Source: Saccharospirillum impatiens DSM 12546
GTDB taxonomy: Bacteria; Pseudomonadota; Gammaproteobacteria; Pseudomonadales; Natronospirillaceae
Reading direction: 5' to 3'
Length of the DNA stretch: 64,000 nucleotides
NCBI RefSeq assembly: GCF_000423605.1
Contig: NZ_AUIH01000007.1
Coordinates: forward strand, 1-64,000
In this document: one piece after another, positions 36,170 through 45,363 of the stretch
How positions within the stretch are numbered: the first letter of the stretch is position 1
Layout: each line of letters starts with the position of its first letter
The notes under the pieces: model-generated
Databases searched by the model: none
What the model saw: the letters and a program-made list of their open reading frames with translations, nothing else
What the model was told of the DNA's origin: nothing
Translations under genes and position numbers: made by a program

Positions 36170-38490
36170 TGTTCAGCCTGGCCCGCTTCAGGCAGCGCCG
36201 GTGGATCGTCGCTTTGGGGATCCCCGGCGGGCTGATGGTGTTGGCCGCTGCTGCCATGATGGTGATCGACCGGATCGCTCCGGTTGATCTGACGCCACGA
36301 CCGGGCAGTCAGGTAGTCACCACCACTGAGGGGGAGTTGTTACGGGCCTTCGCCGATGCAGAGGGTGTCTGGCGTTACCCGGTGTCCCTGGCCGATGTCT
36401 CGCCCTATTACCTGGAAGCGCTGATCGGCTATGAAGACCGGTTCTTCTACCGCCACCCCGGGGTAAACCCGCTCGCCCTGATCCGCGCGGCTGGTCAGGC
36501 GCTCTGGCACGGGGAAGTGGTCTCCGGCGGTTCGACCTTAACCATGCAGGTCGCCCGGATGCGGTACCCGGAACCCCGAACGCTGGCGGGCAAGTTCAAG
36601 GAGCTAGTGCGTGCGCTGCAGCTCGACTGGCATTACAGCAAAGCCGAGATTCTCACCTATTACCTGAACCACGCGCCCTTTGGCGGCACGCTTGAAGGCG
36701 TTCAGGCGGCTTCGTTGTCGTATCTCGGGTACCCGGCACAAGACCTGACCCGGGCTCAGGCAGCCTTGCTGGCCGTCTTGCCCCAGGCCCCCAGCCGGTA
36801 CCGGCCGGATCGCCACCCGGAGCGAGCAGAGGCGGCCCGGAACAAGCTGATGCAACGCCTGGCCGATTACGGCGTCTGGTCGGCACAGAGCGTCGCCGAT
36901 GCGCGCCAGGAGCGCGTCGTCGCCGTGCCGATTCAGCGCTACCAGACCGCCCCGTTGCTGGCACGGCGGCTGGTCGACTCAGCGGCAACAGAATCGGCAC
37001 CGGAGCTGACCCGGCTCACCGCCCTGAACCTCGACTGGCAACGCCAGGTTGAGGCACTGGTGCCCGCCTATGTGCAGTCGATCGACCGCCAGGTCTCGGC
37101 GGCCGTGATGATCATGGACAACCGCACCGGCCTGGTCAGAACCTACCTGGGCTCTGCCGATTTCACCGACCCGGCCCGGGCCGCTCACGTTGATATGGTC
37201 TCAGCGATTCGCTCACCCGGTTCGACCCTCAAACCCTTTATCTACGCTCAGGCGCTGGATCTGGGGCTGGTGCACAGCGCCAGTCTGCTGTTGGATGTAC
37301 CGCTGCGGTTTGGCGACTACCGGCCGGTGAACTTTACCGGTGGGTTCAGCGGCCCGGTCACGCTGGCCAGTGCCCTGCAACAGAGCCTGAACCTGCCCGC
37401 AGTGCAGGTGCTGGAGCAGATCGGCCCGGCGCGGTTTTACCTGGCGCTGCAGCAGGCCGGTGGCGCGCTTGAATTACCCGCCAATGCCCGCCCCAACCTC
37501 GCCGTTGCCCTGGGTGGGGTGGGCGCTTCGCTGGAAAGCCTGGTTCGGCTGTATTCAGCACTGGGTCGCGATGGCAAGACAATCAAGCCGCGCTTGTCGC
37601 CCTCTGACCCGCGCGTCGAAAGCCCGCTGATGTCAGACGGCGCTGCCTGGATCATCCGCCGATCCCTGCTGGATGCCGACAACGCCCTGCCTGGACTGGC
37701 GGTGAAAACCGGCACCAGCTATGGCAACCGGGACAGTTGGGCACTGGCGGTCAGCCAGCATCACACCCTGGGTGTCTGGGTCGGGCAGCCGGATGGGTCA
37801 GCGTTGCCCAGCCACTTTGGCCGCCAGACCGCCGTGCCTTTATTGGCGCAAGTCGCGGCCATGGTCGGTGACAACCCGGCGCTGCCAGCCCGGCCTGCCA
37901 GTGTGACCCGTGAGACGGTGTGCTGGCCCAGCGGTCAACCCGAGCCTGAGGCATTGTGCGATCAGACTCACCCGGCCTGGGTACTGGACGGCACCCTGCC
38001 GCCTACCTGGATGCACAGCCGCGAGGCCAGCCTGAGCTTTAACCGGCCAATCACATCGGTCAACTTAAACGCCGACACCAACCTCCAGGTCCCGCTTGGC
38101 TGTGACCTGCCAGCGACCCGAACGCGAGTTGCCCTGTGGCCGACACCGGTGCAAGGCTGGTTAAGGGGAGAGTGGCGCAGCCAGGCAAGACTGCCCGGTG
38201 TCGACCCGCGTTGCCCGCCAGAACTGGTGTCTGTCGCGCTGCAACCACTGGCCCTGAAAGGTGCGTCAGACGGCACCCGGCTAATGGTCGACCCTGAGCA
38301 GGGCATCAACCTGGCGCTCTGGGCCGAGGGCGGCCAGCCCCCGTTTCACTGGTACCTGAACGGCGAGCAACTGACCACTCAGGATGCAGAGCTGGAACTC
38401 GCGCTGACACCACTGCACCGCTACCAGATCGTACTGGTCGACCACAGTGGTCAGAGTGACCGGATCCAGTTGCAGACACGGGTCCGTTAG
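36169..38490 (+). CDS. pbpC: Penicillin-binding protein 1C
   Basis: A 773-residue bifunctional peptidoglycan synthase homologue. One N-terminal transmembrane helix, a GT51 glycosyltransferase domain (E-D-R-F-F near residue 89, G-G-S-T-L-T-M-Q-V-A-R-M), a transpeptidase domain (S-x-x-K as P-G-S-T-L-K-P-F, S-L-N, K-T-G-T-S) and the C-terminal BiPBP_C beta domain specific to PBP1C. Length matches E. coli PbpC (770). ATG 36169 overlaps the macroglobulin stop by one base; an ORF beginning at 36022 is an artefact of the overlapping frame. Confidence 0.95.
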   Translation: MFSLARFRQRRWIVALGIPGGLMVLAAAAMMVIDRIAPVDLTPRPGSQVVTTTEGELLRAFADAEGVWRYPVSLADVSPYYLEALIGYEDRFFYRHPGVNPLALIRAAGQALWHGEVVSGGSTLTMQVARMRYPEPRTLAGKFKELVRALQLDWHYSKAEILTYYLNHAPFGGTLEGVQAASLSYLGYPAQDLTRAQAALLAVLPQAPSRYRPDRHPERAEAARNKLMQRLADYGVWSAQSVADARQERVVAVPIQRYQTAPLLARRLVDSAATESAPELTRLTALNLDWQRQVEALVPAYVQSIDRQVSAAVMIMDNRTGLVRTYLGSADFTDPARAAHVDMVSAIRSPGSTLKPFIYAQALDLGLVHSASLLLDVPLRFGDYRPVNFTGGFSGPVTLASALQQSLNLPAVQVLEQIGPARFYLALQQAGGALELPANARPNLAVALGGVGASLESLVRLYSALGRDGKTIKPRLSPSDPRVESPLMSDGAAWIIRRSLLDADNALPGLAVKTGTSYGNRDSWALAVSQHHTLGVWVGQPDGSALPSHFGRQTAVPLLAQVAAMVGDNPALPARPASVTRETVCWPSGQPEPEALCDQTHPAWVLDGTLPPTWMHSREASLSFNRPITSVNLNADTNLQVPLGCDLPATRTRVALWPTPVQGWLRGEWRSQARLPGVDPRCPPELVSVALQPLALKGASDGTRLMVDPEQGINLALWAEGGQPPFHWYLNGEQLTTQDAELELALTPLHRYQIVLVDHSGQSDRIQLQTRVR

Positions 38491-38510
38491 TGGTTGTGCC
38501 ACGAGTTGTC

Positions 38511-38721
38511 CCGAGTTAACAATTCGCAGACTGAATTGAAATCGGCACCTTTTCCAGATGAGGTGGTGGTCGGACCGCCGGATACGCCTACCGGAGGCAC
38601 GCCGTAAACCCTTCCATGGGGGCTCGCAGACCGCATCCCTGCGGTCTCACGGTCTCCAGTAGGCGTATCCGGCGGTCCTTGATCGACTGGCAGGTTTAAT
38701 CGAGGCGAATGGTTAACCCGG
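38511..38721 (+). repeat. Nested-palindrome repeat, copy 6 (subtype B)
   Basis: Outer arms 38511-38527 and 38705-38721 pair over 17 bases with two mismatches (GTTAACAATTCGC/GCGAATGGTTAAC). Inner arms GGACCGCCGGATACGCCTAC (38572-38591) and 38659-38678 pair perfectly over 20 bases. The core is the variant GGCACGCCGTAAACCCTTCC-ATGGGGGCTCG with hairpin AGACCGCA-TCCC-TGCGGTCT (38628-38647). It fills the gap between convergent pbpC and selD. Confidence 0.92.
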
Positions 38722-38725
38722 GAAG

Positions 38726-40891
38726 CTAACCCAGCACCACCTTCTTATCCCCGGAGAGCCGGGCAATGTGACCTATCGTTCGAGCGCCAGGCACCTGGTT
38801 CAACAAGGTTTCGGCCTGATCAGGCGTCAATGCGACCAGAAGACCACCCGAAGTTTGGGGGTCGATTAGCAGAGCGATGTCGGCCTCGCTGACGGATTCG
38901 AGGCCACTGCACTCCAGGGTGTAGGGCAGCAATTGCGGGTGCAGACTGGAGCGCAAGCCAAGTTGCAGCAAGTCACGAGCACCCGGCAGGGCGGGAATGG
39001 CGCTCAGGTTCACATGCGCGGCTATGTCGTCAGTGCCGACCATTTCCAGCAGGTGACCGAGCAAACCAAAGCCGGTCACATCGGTAACGGCGTGCGGGGT
39101 CAGGGTGCACAGTGCCTCCCAGGCCGTTTGCTGGCTGATCAGCATGCTGTCCCAGGCGGCGGTGATGGCCCTGGCCGGGGCGCGGGCTTCGGCATCGGCC
39201 GCCCAGATCACGCCGGTGCCGAGGGGTTTGGTGAGGATCAGCACGTCGCCGGGTTGGGCTCCGGATTTGCGCCAGGCCCGGGCCGGGTCGACTTCTCCAT
39301 TGGCGACCACGGCGACGTGGGTTTCAGCACCTTCAGTACTGTGGCCGCCGGCGAGCGCCACCTGCTGGTCGGTCAGGGCACGATGGATGCCCTGCATCAG
39401 CCGACGGAAATCGGCTTTGTGCAAGCGCGGGTGCGCATGCGCCAGATTGATCCAGACTTGCGCCGAGACCGGTTGCGCGCCCATGGCGTACAAATCACTC
39501 AGGGCATGGTTGACGCAGACCTGGCCAAATCGATAGAGATCCTCACTGAAGCTGCGAAAGCCGTCGAGGCTTTGTACCTGTGCCAGGCCCGGTGTGGGTT
39601 GCCACAGGCTAGCGTCTTCGGCAGTGTCGAGCGCCGGGGTGAGCCCGGGCCGGTCGGTGCGCGCCAGGGTGCTGAGTGTTTCGTGCAGAATGGCCGGGCC
39701 GAGTTTGCTGCCGCAGCCGGCACAATGCATCCCGGCCGCCTCCTCGGGCTGAGCCGCCTTCATGGCCTGAGAGCCAAGCGTCTGAAACTTGTCCATAAAA
39801 ACGCGGTCGATGCGGTCTTTCCAGCGCCAGACCCAGGCGCCACTGGCAACAAACCAGCCTCTGTGCCCGACCGCCTGGCAATCGCCCAACGACAGCAGCG
39901 ACAGGAACTGCCGTTGCAGTCGCACGGGTTTCATCGCCTGTCCGGCAAAGGCCCGCTGCAGATTATCGTACAAAAACGGCGCCTGACGCACGGCGTAGAC
40001 CCCGGCTTTGGGCCGTGGGTCAAACACCATGTCGGCGACGTCACCGGCCGCAAAAACATCCGGGTCGGAGGTACTCTGCAGAAAGCGGTTAACCGAGAGA
40101 AAACCACTATGGCTGGTATCCAACCGGCTCCTGGCGAGAAAGTCGGGCCCGGCAGCGCGGGTGCACCAGACAGTCTGATCGAGCGACAGGGCGTTGCCAT
40201 TGGCCGCAACCAGGCCGTCTTTTTTGACGGCGCTGACCTGAAAGTTGGAATGGCACCGCACGCCCTGGCGTTGCAGTGCGTTTTCAGCGGCCCGGATGGA
40301 GCGCCGGGGGTAACCGTTCAGAATAGTGTCGCCGGGGTAGACCAGGTGCAGTTGAATGCCGCTGTCTGGCCCCAGCCGGTGCGCCATCGCCAGCACCAGT
40401 TCGACGCCACCGGCCCCGGCGCCCACCACGCCCCAATGCCGGTCGGGTTCGTTGCGGTGCGAATCATGGGTATCGAGCAGTTGTTGCCACTTGGCATAAA
40501 AACGGCTGACCGGTTTGACACCGATGGCAAAACTGCGCGCACCGGGCAAGCTCAGGTCGGGGGTAGAGCCGGTATCAAAAGACACCTTGTCATAAGCCAG
40601 GTCAGGCTGGTCGTGAACAGACAGCGTTTTGGCAGCGGCGTCCACCCCGGTTATTCGGCCTTGTATAAACCGAACTCCGGCCCATCGACACAGCCGGTTG
40701 AGATCAATATGGACCTCATCCGACTTATAATGCCCGGCCACCAGGCCTGGCAACATGCCGGAATAGGGCGTCAGCGTAGCGTCGGACACCAAGGTGACCC
40801 GTACCCCGGGAATCGGCTTCATGGCCAATTGGCGGATCAGCAGGGCATGGGTGTGGCCACCGCCGACGAGAACCAGGTCGCGTTCAAACAT
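38726..40891 (-). CDS. selD: Selenide, water dikinase fused to an FAD/NAD(P)-binding oxidoreductase
   Basis: A 721-residue two-domain protein. Residues 1-380 form a pyridine-nucleotide-disulfide oxidoreductase related to NADH dehydrogenase type II (D-L-V-L-V-G-G-G-H-T-H at the FAD site, G-V-V-G-A-G-A-G-G-V-E-L at the NAD site, D-V-F-A-A-G-D-V). Residues 388-721 are SelD: H-C-A-G-C-G-S-K with Cys393 and Lys396 at the positions of E. coli Cys17 and Lys20, then D-x-x-E-D-A-S, A-G-G-H-S-x-E and D-V-T-G-F-G-L. It makes selenophosphate; the oxidoreductase part may supply reduced selenium. It overlaps mnmH by eight bases, tying it to tRNA selenation. Confidence 0.95.
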   Translation of the reverse strand: MFERDLVLVGGGHTHALLIRQLAMKPIPGVRVTLVSDATLTPYSGMLPGLVAGHYKSDEVHIDLNRLCRWAGVRFIQGRITGVDAAAKTLSVHDQPDLAYDKVSFDTGSTPDLSLPGARSFAIGVKPVSRFYAKWQQLLDTHDSHRNEPDRHWGVVGAGAGGVELVLAMAHRLGPDSGIQLHLVYPGDTILNGYPRRSIRAAENALQRQGVRCHSNFQVSAVKKDGLVAANGNALSLDQTVWCTRAAGPDFLARSRLDTSHSGFLSVNRFLQSTSDPDVFAAGDVADMVFDPRPKAGVYAVRQAPFLYDNLQRAFAGQAMKPVRLQRQFLSLLSLGDCQAVGHRGWFVASGAWVWRWKDRIDRVFMDKFQTLGSQAMKAAQPEEAAGMHCAGCGSKLGPAILHETLSTLARTDRPGLTPALDTAEDASLWQPTPGLAQVQSLDGFRSFSEDLYRFGQVCVNHALSDLYAMGAQPVSAQVWINLAHAHPRLHKADFRRLMQGIHRALTDQQVALAGGHSTEGAETHVAVVANGEVDPARAWRKSGAQPGDVLILTKPLGTGVIWAADAEARAPARAITAAWDSMLISQQTAWEALCTLTPHAVTDVTGFGLLGHLLEMVGTDDIAAHVNLSAIPALPGARDLLQLGLRSSLHPQLLPYTLECSGLESVSEADIALLIDPQTSGGLLVALTPDQAETLLNQVPGARTIGHIARLSGDKKVVLG

Positions 40892-41990
40892 GCGATTGTT
40901 GATCCAGCCAGCTCAATATAGCTGAATGATCGCCGCGAAACAGGATCTGGCCATCCCGGCTGTTCAATTGATAGCGATACATGGGGTCGTAGTAGTCGGT
41001 CAGCAACGTTTCAATGATGCGGTGAAATCCGCCCGGATCGCTTTGCCGGGCCAGCGCCTCAACGGCCTCTGGCACCGCCTGTTGCAATTGATCATGGCGC
41101 AGACCGCCCAGCCGTTTACGGATGCGATGCAGGTTCTGGCTCACATAGTCACCGAGTAACGGCCAGGGGTTCTGCGGATTCTGCTGGCGAAAATGCTGCA
41201 ACGCATGGTTCACATAATCGTCCAGCAACCGCTCAACCCGCTCTTGCATCAATGCTTCCAATACGATGACGGGCGAGGTCTGCATGCGTTCGTGCAACTC
41301 AGGGACGAGATGAATACGCCCGATCAAATGGGCTTCGTCTTCCAGCAGCACCGGCGTATTACCCAACCCATCGAGACGCGCCCAGTCGAGTGAGATCTGG
41401 TTTTCCCAGTCAATCTGAGCGGGTTGTGGCGTGAAGGTGGCGCCAAAGGCACTGCCCCGGTGATTCGCCCGACCTTCGAGGTCCAGGCTAACCGGCCAGG
41501 CCTGAATGACCTCAGTCTTGCCACTGCCGGTCGGCCCCGCCAAAAGCTGAAGCCTGCTCGATGCAAGCCGCTCACTGAAGGCATCGATCAAGACGCGCCG
41601 AAGCGCTTTGTAACCACCCCGCACCAGCGGGTAGTGAATGCCCGCTTCGCGCAACCAGGCTTGAGTGGTGTTGGAGCGCAGACCGCCGCGAAAACAATAG
41701 AGGTACCCATTCGAATTCTGGCTGGCAAAGCGCGACCAGGCCTCCAGCCGGTCGGTCCGGATATCAGGCGTCGCCAGTTCCAGTCCCAGTTCAATCGCGG
41801 CTTCCTGGCCTGCTTCCTTGTAACGTGTACCGATGGCAGCGCGCTGGTCATCATCCAGAATCGGCACATTAACGGCGCCGGGAATGGCCCCGTGTTCAAA
41901 TTCAACAGGAGCACGAACGTCCATAAACGGAGTCTGGTCAAGCAACAGATCAAGGCTGGCGTCAATATCGTCGCGGTGGTGGTCGCGCAC
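40884..41990 (-). CDS. mnmH: tRNA 2-selenouridine synthase MnmH (SelU/YbbB)
   Basis: A 368-residue enzyme that replaces sulfur by selenium in the wobble uridine of tRNA using selenophosphate. The N-terminal rhodanese domain (F-M-D-V-R-A-P-V-E-F-E-H-G-A-I-P) has its active cysteine in Y-C-F-R-G-G-L-R-S; a P-loop G-P-T-G-S-G-K-T follows in the C-terminal half, and Y-Y-D-P-M-Y-R-Y-Q-L ends the chain. GTG 41990 has AGAGG six bases upstream and gives the E. coli length (364); an in-frame TTG at 42050 lacks support. Operon with selD. Confidence 0.95.
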   Translation of the reverse strand: MRDHHRDDIDASLDLLLDQTPFMDVRAPVEFEHGAIPGAVNVPILDDDQRAAIGTRYKEAGQEAAIELGLELATPDIRTDRLEAWSRFASQNSNGYLYCFRGGLRSNTTQAWLREAGIHYPLVRGGYKALRRVLIDAFSERLASSRLQLLAGPTGSGKTEVIQAWPVSLDLEGRANHRGSAFGATFTPQPAQIDWENQISLDWARLDGLGNTPVLLEDEAHLIGRIHLVPELHERMQTSPVIVLEALMQERVERLLDDYVNHALQHFRQQNPQNPWPLLGDYVSQNLHRIRKRLGGLRHDQLQQAVPEAVEALARQSDPGGFHRIIETLLTDYYDPMYRYQLNSRDGQILFRGDHSAILSWLDQQSHV

Positions 41991-42084
41991 GGCGGACCTC
42001 TGGGCAAGAATGGCTCGGGCGATTATGCGGTTCGGTATCCCCTCAGGCAACCTGTGGTTCGGTTGTCTTTTGAGTCATGAGTCC

Positions 42085-42197
42085 GTGCAGGCCACCGGGT
42101 ATACCTGTTCGGGGTCGGCGTGAACCCGTCCGTGGGGCCTAGACCACAGCATCCATGCTGTGGACTTCCCCGAACAGGTATACCCGGCAGCCAGCAC
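42085..42197 (+). repeat. Nested-palindrome repeat, copy 7
   Basis: Arms 42085-42114 and 42168-42197 pair over 30 bases; the inner 20 (CCGGGTATACCTGTTCGGGG at 42095-42114 with 42168-42187) are perfectly complementary. The core is GTCGGCGTGAACCCGTCC with GGGGCCTAGA, and the hairpin reads CCACAGCAT-CC-ATGCTGTGG (42144-42163): both sides of the stem differ from copy 3 by matching changes. Confidence 0.92.
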
Positions 42198-42303
42198 TCG
42201 GTTGGTTGCCATCTTCCAGATTTCCGAGAGGTTCAGCTTGTGAGCAAACCATGACTTACCCAGTAATGAGTTATTTTTGAGACCAATGCAGGCAACCAGT
42301 CAA

Positions 42304-42430
42304 GTAACGGTGGCCGGGTAGGTCTGGCCGGGGTAGTCCGCAGCAGGGATGCTGCGGTCTAGGCTCCATGGACGGATTAAGTGGGCGGCATCCCGCACGA
42401 CCCCGACCAGACCTACCCGGCTGCCGTTAC
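42304..42430 (-). repeat. Nested-palindrome repeat, copy 8 (extra-hairpin subtype)
   Basis: Arms 42304-42334 and 42400-42430 pair over 31 bases with three mismatches (GTAACGG/CCGTTAC, GCCGGGTAGGTCTGG/CCAGACCTACCCGGC). The core is on the minus strand, carries the GCGGGATGCCGCCCAC insertion and a CCGCAGCAT-CC-CTGCTGCGG-like hairpin. Opposite orientation to copy 7 in the same intergenic region. Confidence 0.92.
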
Positions 42431-42598
42431 GGATTCCCGGTACAACAGCGAAAGCAACTGTCAACAACCGGGCCGGCCATCCCTGTGGTTGTTTTATTTA
42501 TAAATCAAGATGTTAGCGAGTTGTAACGGCCCTTGAAATGCGTGCGGCTTTGGCTAATGATGCGTGCTTCCCGTTACGCTTCACCGAGTCATCGTCTT

Positions 42599-44923
42599 AT
42601 GAGCAGCATCGAACATCGTATTGCCCAGGAACTCAATGTCGCCGACGCCCAGGTTAAGGCGGCCGTGGCCCTGTTGGACGAGGGTGCTACCGTGCCCTTT
42701 ATCAGTCGCTACCGTAAAGAAGTGACCGGCGGCCTCGACGACACCCAATTACGTAATCTCGAGGACCGGTTGCGCTACCTGCGCGAACTGGAAGACCGTC
42801 GCGCCGCTATCCTGTCGAGCATCGAAGAGCAGGGCAAGCTGACCGACAGCCTGAGCCGGGATATCAAAGCGGCGACCACCAAGACCGAGCTTGAAGACCT
42901 GTATCTGCCTTATAAACAGAAGCGCCGCACCAAAGGCCAGATCGCGATTGAAGCCGGGCTGGAACCGCTGGCCGATGCCCTGTTCAACGACCCGTCACTG
43001 GACCCGGCCAAAGAAGCCGAAGGCTACCTGAACGCTGATGCCGGCTTTGCCGATACCAAGGCCGTGCTCGACGGCGCACGCTATATTCTGATGGAACGCT
43101 TCGCCGAAGACGCGGGCCTGATCGGGAAGTTGCGCGAATACCTCTGGCAGCATGGCGAGATGCAAGCACGCGTCATTGCAGGCAAAGAGCATGAGGCCGC
43201 CAAGTTTCAGGACTATTTTGAGCACAACGAAGGCATCAAAAAAGTGCCGAGTCACCGCGCGCTGGCCATGTTCCGGGGTCGCAACGAAGGTTTTCTACAA
43301 CTGTCTCTGGTTATTGCCGGTGAAGAGCCGCGCAGCACCAGCCAGGGTGAAATCATCGTCGCCGAGCACTTCAACGTCAAAGACAACGGGCGTGCCGCCG
43401 ATGCCTGGCTGGGCGAGGTGATCCGCTGGACCTGGCGGGTCAAACTGCTGACACACATTGAGACCGACCTGTTCAACCGGGTTAGGGAATCGGCCGAGAA
43501 AGCCGCCATTGATGTCTTCGCCAAGAACCTGAAAGACCTGCTGCTCGCGGCACCGGCCGGGCCTAAGGCCACCATCGGTCTCGACCCGGGTCTGCGTACC
43601 GGTGTCAAAGTTGCGGTGGTCGATGCCACCGGCAAAGTGCTGGACCACGGAGCCATGTTCCCGACACCACCGCAAAATAAAATCCGCGAATCAGAACAGA
43701 TGCTGGTGGCGCTGTGCAAAAAGCACGACGTCGAACTGATTGCCATTGGTAACGGAACCGCCAGCCGGGAAACCGAGCGCTTTGTGAAAGCCGTGCTCAA
43801 GTCCCACCCGGACATTAAGGCCCAGGCCTTGCTGGTAAACGAATCCGGTGCCTCGATCTATTCAGCGTCTGAATTCGCAGCCCGCGAGTTTCCGGACCTG
43901 GACGTCACCATACGTGGCGCCATTTCGATTGCCCGTCGTTTGCAGGACCCGCTGGCGGAACTGGTGAAAATTGAACCCAAATCCATCGGTGTCGGCCAAT
44001 ATCAGCACGACGTATCCCAGCTAGCGCTGGCGCGTCAGCTGGATGCCGTGGTGGAAGATTGCGTAAACGGTGTTGGTGTTGACCTGAACACAGCCTCAGC
44101 CCCCTTGCTGAGCCGGGTGTCCGGCTTGAACAGCACCATTGCCAATAACATTGTGGCGCACCGGGATGCGGCCGGCGCGTTCAAAAATCGCAAGCAGCTG
44201 AAAGACGTCAGCCGTTTGGGCCCGAAAGCCTTTGAACAAGCAGCCGGGTTTTTGAAAGTCATGAACGGCGATAACCCGCTTGACGGTTCAGCCGTGCACC
44301 CGGAATCCTATTCGGTGGTTGAGCGCATCGTCGCCGATACCGGTCGCAACGTATCGGCGCTGATTGGAGACAGCCGTTTTGTCCGGTCGCTCAAAGCCGA
44401 GCAATACGTTGATGATACCTTCGGCTTGCCGACCATCACCGACATTCTGCAGGAACTGGAAAAGCCCGGTCGCGACCCGCGCCCTGAATTCAAGACGGCG
44501 GAGTTCCAGGACGGCGTTGAAACCATCAAAGACCTGCGCCAGAACATGGTACTGGAAGGTGTGGTGACCAACGTCACTCACTTCGGGGCTTTCGTTGACG
44601 TGGGGGTGCATCAGGATGGGCTGGTGCACATTTCGGCGATGAGCCATCAGTTCATCGACGACCCGTCCAAGCTGGTCAAGGCCGGTGAAATCGTTAAGGT
44701 CAAAGTCATGGATGTCGATGTCGCCCGCAACCGGATCGCATTGTCCATGCGCCTGGACGATGAGGCTCAGCCTGTAGACCGGGATCAAAACACCGGCAGC
44801 AACAACCGCCGCAACTCCGCCCCGCGTCGGGACAAATCCCAAAGTTCAGCAGCGCCCGGTGGCCAGACCGCGATGGCGTCGCTGCTGCAGGAAGCCATGA
44901 AGAAAAAAGGCGGCCGCTTGTAG
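42599..44923 (+). CDS. tex: Transcription accessory protein Tex (YhgF)
   Basis: A 774-residue RNA-binding protein related to eukaryotic Spt6. Helical N-terminal region ([10 protein letters not shown] near residue 35), YqgF-like RNase H fold ([13 protein letters not shown]), helix-hairpin-helix domain ([15 protein letters not shown]) and C-terminal S1 domain ([21 protein letters not shown]). A basic Asn/Arg-rich tail ends the chain. ATG 42599 gives the E. coli length (773); the in-frame ATG at 42533 is unlikely. Confidence 0.96.
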   Translation: MSSIEHRIAQELNVADAQVKAAVALLDEGATVPFISRYRKEVTGGLDDTQLRNLEDRLRYLRELEDRRAAILSSIEEQGKLTDSLSRDIKAATTKTELEDLYLPYKQKRRTKGQIAIEAGLEPLADALFNDPSLDPAKEAEGYLNADAGFADTKAVLDGARYILMERFAEDAGLIGKLREYLWQHGEMQARVIAGKEHEAAKFQDYFEHNEGIKKVPSHRALAMFRGRNEGFLQLSLVIAGEEPRSTSQGEIIVAEHFNVKDNGRAADAWLGEVIRWTWRVKLLTHIETDLFNRVRESAEKAAIDVFAKNLKDLLLAAPAGPKATIGLDPGLRTGVKVAVVDATGKVLDHGAMFPTPPQNKIRESEQMLVALCKKHDVELIAIGNGTASRETERFVKAVLKSHPDIKAQALLVNESGASIYSASEFAAREFPDLDVTIRGAISIARRLQDPLAELVKIEPKSIGVGQYQHDVSQLALARQLDAVVEDCVNGVGVDLNTASAPLLSRVSGLNSTIANNIVAHRDAAGAFKNRKQLKDVSRLGPKAFEQAAGFLKVMNGDNPLDGSAVHPESYSVVERIVADTGRNVSALIGDSRFVRSLKAEQYVDDTFGLPTITDILQELEKPGRDPRPEFKTAEFQDGVETIKDLRQNMVLEGVVTNVTHFGAFVDVGVHQDGLVHISAMSHQFIDDPSKLVKAGEIVKVKVMDVDVARNRIALSMRLDDEAQPVDRDQNTGSNNRRNSAPRRDKSQSSAAPGGQTAMASLLQEAMKKKGGRL

Positions 44924-45150
44924 TCGACGCAGCGATATAGCCTGCTAAAGTGATTTGAAGTGGCTCCCAAGGAATCTGCCGGACTTAGGGGATTGACTCA
45001 AGGGAGTGGGACGGCGAGTCCAAATGGTCACAAATTTCGTGCGTACAGTAGGCCAATATGCTCGAAATTTGCGGATATTTTGGCCGTTGTCCCGCCTGCG
45101 CAGCCGATTCAGCCTAAGTCCGACAGACTCCTTGCCACAGATTCAACCAA

Positions 45151-45257
45151 GGATCATAGGGTGCGCCTGGTGTGGGCCGTTAGACCGCATGAATGCGGTC
45201 TCCGAGCCTCCATGGATAGATTTACGGCGTGCCCACAGCAGGCGTACCCTATGGTCC
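45151..45257 (-). repeat. Nested-palindrome repeat, copy 9 (subtype B)
   Basis: Arms 45151-45177 and 45231-45257 pair over 27 bases with three mismatches (CATAGGGTGCGCCTG near the left end against CAGGCGTACCCTATG). The core is on the minus strand: GCACGCCGTAAATCTATCC-ATGGAGGCTCG, with hairpin AGACCGCA-TGAA-TGCGGTCT (45182-45201) as in copy 6. It sits in the 440-bp gap (44924-45363) between co-directional tex and gshA; nothing else was recognised there. Confidence 0.9.
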
Positions 45258-45363
45258 GAAAGGCAGCCAGTACAACCAACCACTGCTTGAACTTTACTGG
45301 CCTGCCCCAACCCACAGTGCCTTGGGTGCTTGCGCCACCGTGATCGTTTTTGAGGATGTTTCT

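Larger units (their letters stand above)
41991..42598. other. Divergent mnmH-tex intergenic region with two repeat copies
   Basis: The 608-bp gap between divergent genes contains repeat copies 7 and 8 in opposite orientation, about 106 bp apart. The rest holds no recognisable coding sequence. Promoters for both mnmH and tex should lie here, but no consensus pair stands out. Confidence 0.6.

Noticed and set aside
38933-40921. A 662-codon open frame on the plus strand opposite selD
   Set aside because: It is antisense to a well-conserved gene; its translation is low in hydrophobic core pattern and reflects GC-rich codon bias.
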